Assembly (NCBI GenBank): GCA_905116865.2
Contig: CAJHNH020002708.1
Location: 33,403-97,402, forward strand
Length of the DNA stretch: 64,000 nucleotides
DNA from: Candidula unifasciata
Taxonomy: Eukaryota; Mollusca; Gastropoda; Stylommatophora; Geomitridae
Direction: 5' to 3'
Under the pieces are notes generated by a model. The model did no database searches and was not told the origin of the DNA. It was given only the letters and a program-made list of their open reading frames with translations. The position numbers were made by a program, and so were the translations under genes. This document shows, in pieces, positions 35,520 through 64,000 of this stretch; positions within the stretch are counted from its first letter, which is position 1; every line of letters starts with the position of its first letter.

Positions 35520-35650
35520 TAAAAAAAAAATATACATCAAGAATTGACATCACTGCACTAAGGAGATTCCCATACATGTTCCATCAGCTTCCTCAACAAG
35601 CTAATGAGAGGTTACCATTCTGATAGTACCTGTCGCAACCCAATTACTAT
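35520..35650 (-). mobile_element. LINE 3'-tail fragment
   Basis: Same segment as 11560-11680 (AAGAATTGACATCAC..., ATAGTACCTGTCGCAACC). It is the 3' end of the RNase H-bearing LINE family in minus orientation. Confidence 0.55.
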
Positions 35651-36046
35651 AATCATTTTGTAAAGTCCAAGAAAATGCAGCAGCAAAATGTAATAGAAGT
35701 GAATAATTGTCAAAATGATCAGCAGTGACACTTATCAAGAACACAAGTGACAGATGGTTGTGGAGGAACATATTGGCCTGCACTGTTTAACATAGAAGAA
35801 GATGATGCTGTGGTTGGTCGTAGATTCTAAATCTTCATTAGTAACTAAAATAACTAGCTTAGCCTTTTTGAAGCCATTACTGATGTCTTCCATTAGTAAC
35901 TGTTTTTGACAGAAATTACATTTTCTTGTCATTGCCACTGTGTGTGTAGATTATTTAATACTTCAGACAAATACAATTTCTCGCTTGACTTCTGCTCATA
36001 ATCTTTTTTTCTGGAATTTAAAGACCCCTGTCACAGTAATGGGAAT

Positions 36047-36320
36047 TTGATGTAGCTCAGTGATTAGATGCTTGCATGCCAGCTGAAACATCTTTGCCTT
36101 AAATCCACATTAGAGTGAATTTTTTGGGGAAAAATTAACCTGTTGTTCTCAGGTTTACCCAGCCTTAATTTGATAACAGAACGTGTCCTGGAAAGTCAAC
36201 AAAGTTGGCAGCATGTTGACCATATCACCCACTGAATGCTGATTCACCCATGAAACAAGGACCTATCTTCATATAACCTGTTTCCCACTGGCATAAACAT
36301 GGCCTTTTACTGTTTGTTTA
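36047..36320 (+). mobile_element. SINE family A, copy 3
   Basis: tRNA-like head TGATGTAGCTCAGTGATTAG. The body has GTCCTGGAAAGTCAAC, GGCAGCATGTTGACC and ATCACCCACTGAATGCTGA, with the CCTTTTACT tail. It lies about 150 bases upstream of the first visible MLYCD exon. Confidence 0.75.
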
Positions 36321-36467
36321 AAAAAAAAAAATCTTTATGACAAACACCTACAGCTCCGCAGTCCTCATTGTAAGTGTCATTATTAAATGCACCAGTGTTT
36401 GTGATGAGAGGATTTATTACTGCCTTTTTGCACTTGTTCACTACAAGCTGTGCATTTGTTTTTCTAG

Positions 36468-58580
<22,113 letters not shown>

Positions 58581-58901
58581 TTCTGCTATGTTGTTAGATA
58601 GTTGTTAGTTTGTTGTTGATGTTCAGTGCTATTCAGATGTAATCTAGATTATAAACGTTACATTCCTGATGGAATCTTCTTTAAAATACTGGTCAGACAC
58701 TAACTTGCGATGCTGCCAAAATGAATTGGAATATTCTTTGCATGTGTGGAGTTTATTTCACAGTATTATCCTCAAGTGTTTATTACAAATGATTCCTGTA
58801 TTTTGGGAAGTGTTATTGATGAGGTTTTCATATGTACATAAATGTTGTGTAAATTACACAGTTGGTTAGTGCATAAGATGTTCAGTATAAAACTTATATA
58901 A

Positions 58902-58932
<31 letters not shown>

Positions 58933-58983
58933 AGTTCATGGGTGTATGGGTGAGTGTATGTATATGTGTGTTTTTGTATCTGC

Positions 58984-59022
<39 letters not shown>

Positions 59023-59900
59023 GAGGTGGGCACAGGGTTCAATAGAAGTGCTTCCCTAATTCTTTCAGCCATAACGTATTATACTGCGTAACTTTGTGCA
59101 CATTGTAAAGCATACTAAACTCTCTGCCTTGCTTAGTAATTACTTCCATTGTGATTTAGATTGTTTGAAAGTCTTAACTCTCAGTGGTATGTACAACTAG
59201 TGTTTCTCCTACAAGATGTGTGATGCATATACATTGTGTTATCATTTTCTGCTCCTCAAGTTTCTTATGTAAAAAACACTATTTTATCTAAATTTATTTC
59301 CCTTTAATGCAAAATAACATAATGACTATAAGGATAAGGATCAGTACTTGTTAGTGGTAATGGACAACAGAAAATGGAATCATTGTTTGGTTTATGGAGC
59401 TTGAATGACTTAAAGGGTCAGTAAATGTGGGGGTCCATCATTAACAGTGTCAAAATGTAGATTTCCCTTTTGTAGCAGAAGAGAACAGCAACACTTGTCA
59501 TTGTACACAAGAGATGCATGAAGAAATGGAGGTACATGATCTAGTACATGAAAGATCAGAAAAGATTTAGTTTTTTAAAATATCCAAACGTAAAGAGAAA
59601 GAATGATGTAAGTTGACAGTAATTTCTCTGTGTGTATGGATGATACAGTGCTGATCATATTTATTACTGTTCTCTGTGTTAACACACACACACACAGTCA
59701 AGTTAATTGCATTTTGCTGTTGTATTTAAATATTGTTTACATTTTAAAGTTGACAACTGCACCTCTATGACAAAAGATGTTTCTAACAATGTGAATGTTC
59801 ATTTCTTATTCAAGAATCTTAAATAATTGAATATTCATTATATGAATCTTCATAAAATCACAATACAACCATCATGATATCCTTCTCACATCTGTTCATT
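58581..59900 (+). other. MLYCD 3' untranslated region and 3' flank
   Basis: Sequence after the MLYCD stop. AT and GT microsatellites lie at about 58900-59020. I did not find a canonical AATAAA close to the stop, so the transcript end cannot be placed. No further gene seen. Confidence 0.4.
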
Positions 59901-59934
59901 TTCTAAGTAGAGGGATCAGCACATCAGACAATGA

Positions 59935-59937
<3 letters not shown>

Positions 59938-60014
<77 letters not shown>
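59938..60014. repeat. (TA)n microsatellite, 77 bp
   Basis: Pure TA run embedded near the start of the 34-bp satellite. Confidence 0.95.
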
Positions 60015-60016
<2 letters not shown>

Positions 60017-60019
60017 TGG

Positions 60020-62566
60020 ACCAGAAATCTGACAGCGGTTTTTTGAGTAATAGTGGGATCAGAACTGCTAGACAGATGTGTGTGTGAGGGATCAGAATAT
60101 GCAGACATCTATTTGTGTATCAGTAGAGGGCTCAAAGAATTCAAACATCTGTTTATGTATATGCAGATGAGCATTCATATGTTTATCTGTGCATAAGCAG
60201 ATGAGTATTTATATGTTGATCTGTGTATAAGCAGATGAGCATTCTTATGTCTATTTGTGTATAAGCAGATGATCACTTATATGTCTATTTGGGTATAAAC
60301 AGATGAGCATTTATATGTTTATCTGTGTATAAGCAGATGAGCATTTTTATGTTTATCTGTGTATAAACAGATGAGCATTTATTTGTTTATCTGTGTATAA
60401 AAAGATGAACATTTTTATGTTTATCTGTGTTTAAACAGATGAGCATTTATATGTTTATCTGTATATAAAAAGATGAACATTTTTATGTTTATCTGTGTTT
60501 AAACAGATGAGCATTTATATGTTTATCTGTATATAAACAGATGAGCATTTATATATTTATCTGTATATAAGCAGATGAGCATTTGTATGTCTATTTGAGT
60601 ATAAGCAGATGAACATTCATTTGTCTGTGTATAAGCAGATGAGCATTTATATGTCTGTTTGTATATAAGCAGATAAACATTCATATGTCTATTTGTTTAT
60701 AAGCAGATGAGCATTCATATGTCTATTTGTGTATAAGCAGAGAAATTTTCAGACATTTGCTTATGTGTAAGAAGAGGAGCATTCAGCGGTCATCTGTCAT
60801 CTGTTTATATATAAGTAGAAGAGCATTCAGACTTCTGCTTGTGTATAAGTAGAGGATCCTTCAGTCATCTGTTTATCTATAAATAGAGGAGCATTCAGAC
60901 AGCTGTTTATATATAAGTAGAGAAGCATTCAGACAGCTGTTTATGTATAAGTATAGGAGCTTTCAGACAGCTGTTTATTTATAAATAGAGGAGCATTCAG
61001 ACAACTGTTTATGTATAAGTAGAGGATCATTCAGACATTTGTTTATGCATAAGTAGAGGAGCATTCAGACGTTTGTTTTTGTATAAGTAGCGGAGCATTA
61101 AGAAATGTGTTTATGTATTAGTAGAGGATCTTTCAGAAATGTGTTTATGTATAAGTAGAGGAGCTTTCAGAAATGTGTTTTTGTATAAGTAGAGACGCAT
61201 TCAGACATTTATTTATGTATTTGTAGAGGAGCATTCAGACATCTTTTTATGAATAAATAGAGGAACATTCTGACATCTATGTATAGGTAGAGGAGCTTTC
61301 AGACAGCTGTTTAAGTATAAGTAGAGGAACATTCAGACAGCTATTTATGTATAGGTAGAGGAGCTTTCAGACAGCTGTTTGTTTATAAATAAAGGAGCAT
61401 TCAGACAACTGTTTATGTATAAGTAGAGGAGCATAAAGATGGGCGTACGACAAGATTTGTTTTCAATATACAGTGAATATATAATGAGATTTTTAATTGA
61501 TATGCCCGGAATTGTGGTTGGTGGGCACAATATAAACAATTCACGTTATGCTGATGACAGTCTTGATAGCAACAAGTCAGAAAGAACTACAGGAAATGAT
61601 AGACATTGTGGTGTTAGAAAGTGGAATAATGGGCCTCAGTTTGAATAATGGAAAGACAGAAGTAATGGTGGTATCAAAGAAACAAATTATTCCTAAATGT
61701 GTAATAAAAGTCAATGGTGTTATTTTAGGGCAAGTACAGAAATTTAAGTATCTAGGCACATGGATAACATCAGATGGAAGATGCATAACTGCGATAAGAA
61801 ACAGAATAGGACAGGCAAAAACTGCATTTTATAAAATGAAAAACATCTTGTGCAATATATCCTTTTCATTGAGAGTTAGAAAAAGAATTCTTGCTTGCTA
61901 CATACATCCATTTTTAACATATGGCTGTAAATCCTGGACAGTCGGTAGGAAGGCCAAACAATTTCTTGAGGCCTCAGAGATGTGGTTTTACAGAAGAATG
62001 CTTAGCCAAAAAGAGCAGCCAAGAGGTTTTGAGAGAGGCAGGAGCCCGAAGACAACTTATCACAGACAGTCATCATTTTTCAGCCTTGTTATGAGAAAAG
62101 TGAAAATAGAACATGTTGTGACCACTGGAAAGATCTGTGTAAGGAGGGATAGAGAAAGAGAATGAGAGAAGATGCTTGACAGTCTTGTTGCATGGCATAG
62201 ATGTGTGTCGAACTGATACATGCTGCAGGAGATCGCAGATTATGGAGAGGCATGATCGCCCACGCCAGTCGGCAAGGCACCTGTTGATGATGAAAGGAGC
62301 ATTCAGAGATGTGTTTATGTATAAGTAGAGGAGCATTCAGACAACTGTTTATGTATAAGTAGAGGAGCTGTCAGACAGCTGTTTATTTATAAATAGAGGA
62401 GCATTCAGACAACTGTTTATGTATAAGTAGAGGAGCATTCAGACAACTGTTTATGTATAAGTAGAGGAGCATTCAGACAACTGTTTATGTATAAGTAGAG
62501 GAGCATTCAGACAACTGTTTATGTATAAGTAGAGGAGCATTCAGACAACTGTTTATGTAGAGGAGC
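60020..62566. repeat. 34-bp satellite array, interrupted by a LINE
   Basis: Unit about 34 bp. The left part has the form GTGTATAAGCAGATGAGCAT plus TTATATGTTTATCT. The right part has the form TTTATGTATAAGTAGAGGAG plus CATTCAGACAGCTG. The two halves form separate subfamilies with mixed units between them (about 60750-60900). A LINE interrupts it at 61430-62294. Roughly 45-50 units remain. Diverged units can be seen as far upstream as about 59905. Confidence 0.9.
61430..62294 (+). pseudogene. 5'-truncated LINE inserted in the 34-bp satellite
   Basis: Starts within the RT palm: VGGHNINNSRYADDS, then a frameshift and MLMTVLIATSQKELQEMID, SGIMGLSLNNGKTEVMV, FKYLGTWITSDGRC, KTAFYKMKNILCNI, LTYGCKSWTVGRKAKQFLEA and a short tail. 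AGGAGCAT occurs at both borders (61425-61432 and after GATGATGAA), consistent with target duplication, but every satellite unit contains it. One frameshift lies right after the YADD active site. Confidence 0.85.
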
Positions 62567-64000
62567 ATTCAGTATCGTTCGAGGAGATTTTAACAGCTGC
62601 TCTCCAAGCTGTGGATTTTCACAGCTCAACGACAGAGGAGAAGAAGTGGAGGACTGGCAGACATATGCCAGACTCCAGCTAATCAACAAACCAGATGACT
62701 TCCCATCTTTTTTCTCCAGGAGATGGCTTTCAACCAGCCGCTCAGACTTAACATTTGCCACGTTAGACTTAGCAAGCAACATACATAAAATGGTGCTCAG
62801 CCAACTAGCAGGTAGTGACCACCGACCGATCCTGATTTCTGTTCTAAATATGAGAGGCCTTCATTCGATGCCGCCCCCTCGTTGGAATTACAAGAAAGCT
62901 GACTGGAACAGTTTTGCTAACCTTGCTGATGTATACTCGATAAATGTAAACGGCAAATCAAGTCAGGTTGCTAAATCAGTAAAAGAGTTTACAGAAGCTA
63001 TATTAAAAGCAGCCAAAGAAAGCATACCTCGGGGTTCAAGGAAAGATTACATCCCATTTTGGTCCCAACAAATTCAAGACCTCCACCAAACTCTCTCAGA
63101 AGCAAGAGATAGAGTAGAAAGCAACCCAACGGTAGAAAACAACATTGCTTACAAAGCAGCAGAAGCTAAGCTAAAAAAAGAAACACTTCAAGCAACTAGG
63201 AAGAGCTGGCAAGACAAAACCAAGAGCCTAAGTTTTGAAAAAGATGGGTCCAAACTCTGGAAACTAGTCAAGTGTCTAAATGGAGAAGCCCAACAAGCCA
63301 ATCCAATAGTAATAAATGAGGGCAATGAGATCAGATCTGGAAACGATGCTGCAAATATCCTTTTAAATCAGTTTAAATCTGTTAGTGATATTAATAAAGA
63401 AAAGTCCAGAGAAGATGAGGTAGTACAAAGAATAAAAGAACTCGAGGAGGCCAGCAAGAGTAAACCAACAGAGAGCATCATGACAGATAAATTCTCAATG
63501 AGTGAACTTAATACAGGACTTAACCAGCTGAAATCCAACCAATCCCCTGGCCCCGATAAAATCACGAATGATATGTTACTACACATGGGTCTAAGTGCCA
63601 AAAAGAAATTATTAAACATCTTTAATGCCAGCTGGATTTTTAGTATAGTTCCTCCAGCCTGGAGGAAGTCTGAAATCTTCGTAATCCTGAAACAAGGAAA
63701 GCCGAAGAACAACGCAGACAGCTATAGACCCATCAGCCTCACTAGCTGTCTGTGCAAACTATTTGAAAGATTATTGAACAACCGACTGACCTGGTTTCTA
63801 GAGAAAAACGTAAAACTAATGGAGGAACAGGCAGGTTTTCGACGTTGTAGATCAACAGAAGACTAAATTACATTTATTGCTCAACACGTTGAAGATGCAT
63901 TTCAGGAAAAAAAGCACACTATTGCAGTTTGGGTGGATATGGAAAAGGCCTTCGACAAAGTGTGGAAAAATGGGCTGAAACAAAAGCTACTTGAAAGTGG
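62566..64000 (+). pseudogene. Non-LTR retrotransposon, endonuclease end and RT, runs off the right edge
   Basis: The frame opens at the satellite junction inside an APE-type endonuclease: IVRGDFNSCSPSCGFSQLND, RGEEVEDW, then SRSDLTFATLDLAS and LAGSDHRPILIS (GSDHRPI is the conserved catalytic block). A linker follows, then RT motifs: SPGPDKITNDMLL, PPAWRKSEIFVILKQGKPK, SYRPISLTSCLCKLFERLL and EEQAGFRRCRSTED. A TAA at 63864-63866 replaces the codon that is usually Gln (STEDQI). The frame then continues open with VDMEKAFDKVW to the edge. It is 5'-truncated at the satellite, with only one stop in about 1.4 kb, so it is relatively young. Confidence 0.88.

Overview
This window is eukaryotic nuclear DNA from an invertebrate. 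It contains intron-bearing genes with GT-AG splice sites, AT-rich intergenic DNA, tRNA-derived SINEs, many decayed non-LTR retrotransposons and long microsatellites. The repeat content and the two host proteins suggest a lophotrochozoan, most likely a mollusc (perhaps a gastropod). That placement is inference and was not tested by a search.

Two conserved single-copy host genes were rebuilt exon by exon. They lie divergently (head to head). PDSS2 (subunit 2 of the all-trans polyprenyl diphosphate synthase that makes the ubiquinone side chain) is on the minus strand, with six exons between 27198 and 16106 and a possible extra five-codon first exon at 30477-30463. MLYCD (malonyl-CoA decarboxylase) is on the plus strand, with ten visible exons from 36468 to 58580. 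In both genes every exon junction keeps the reading frame, so both look intact. Both products are expected to act in mitochondria (the coenzyme Q side chain; malonyl-CoA turnover that controls fatty acid oxidation). Nothing in the sequence shows a shared function beyond that.

Layout: 1-4500 holds SINEs, microsatellites and a decayed LINE. 4543-8949 is a compact retroelement whose single ORF carries a zinc finger, a reverse transcriptase and a restriction-like endonuclease. It has one in-frame stop and is bounded by two identical 408-bp direct repeats, an unusual layout for this class. 9000-16030 holds SINEs, a recurring ~180-bp repeat and LINE remnants ending at the PDSS2 stop codon. 16106-27198 is PDSS2 with LINE and SINE insertions in its introns. 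27200-36460 is the divergent intergenic region with hAT-like, mariner-like and foldback (TTAA-flanked) elements and LINE pieces. 36468-58580 is MLYCD, whose introns contain a mariner copy with inverted repeats, a piggyBac-like remnant, several minisatellites and an intron-exon duplication. 58581-64000 is the 3' flank, dominated by a 34-bp satellite that has been invaded twice by LINEs; the second LINE runs off the right edge.

Two themes stand out. Several minisatellites appear to have grown from the 3' ends of LINE copies, and two minisatellites sit directly upstream of splice acceptors of the host genes.
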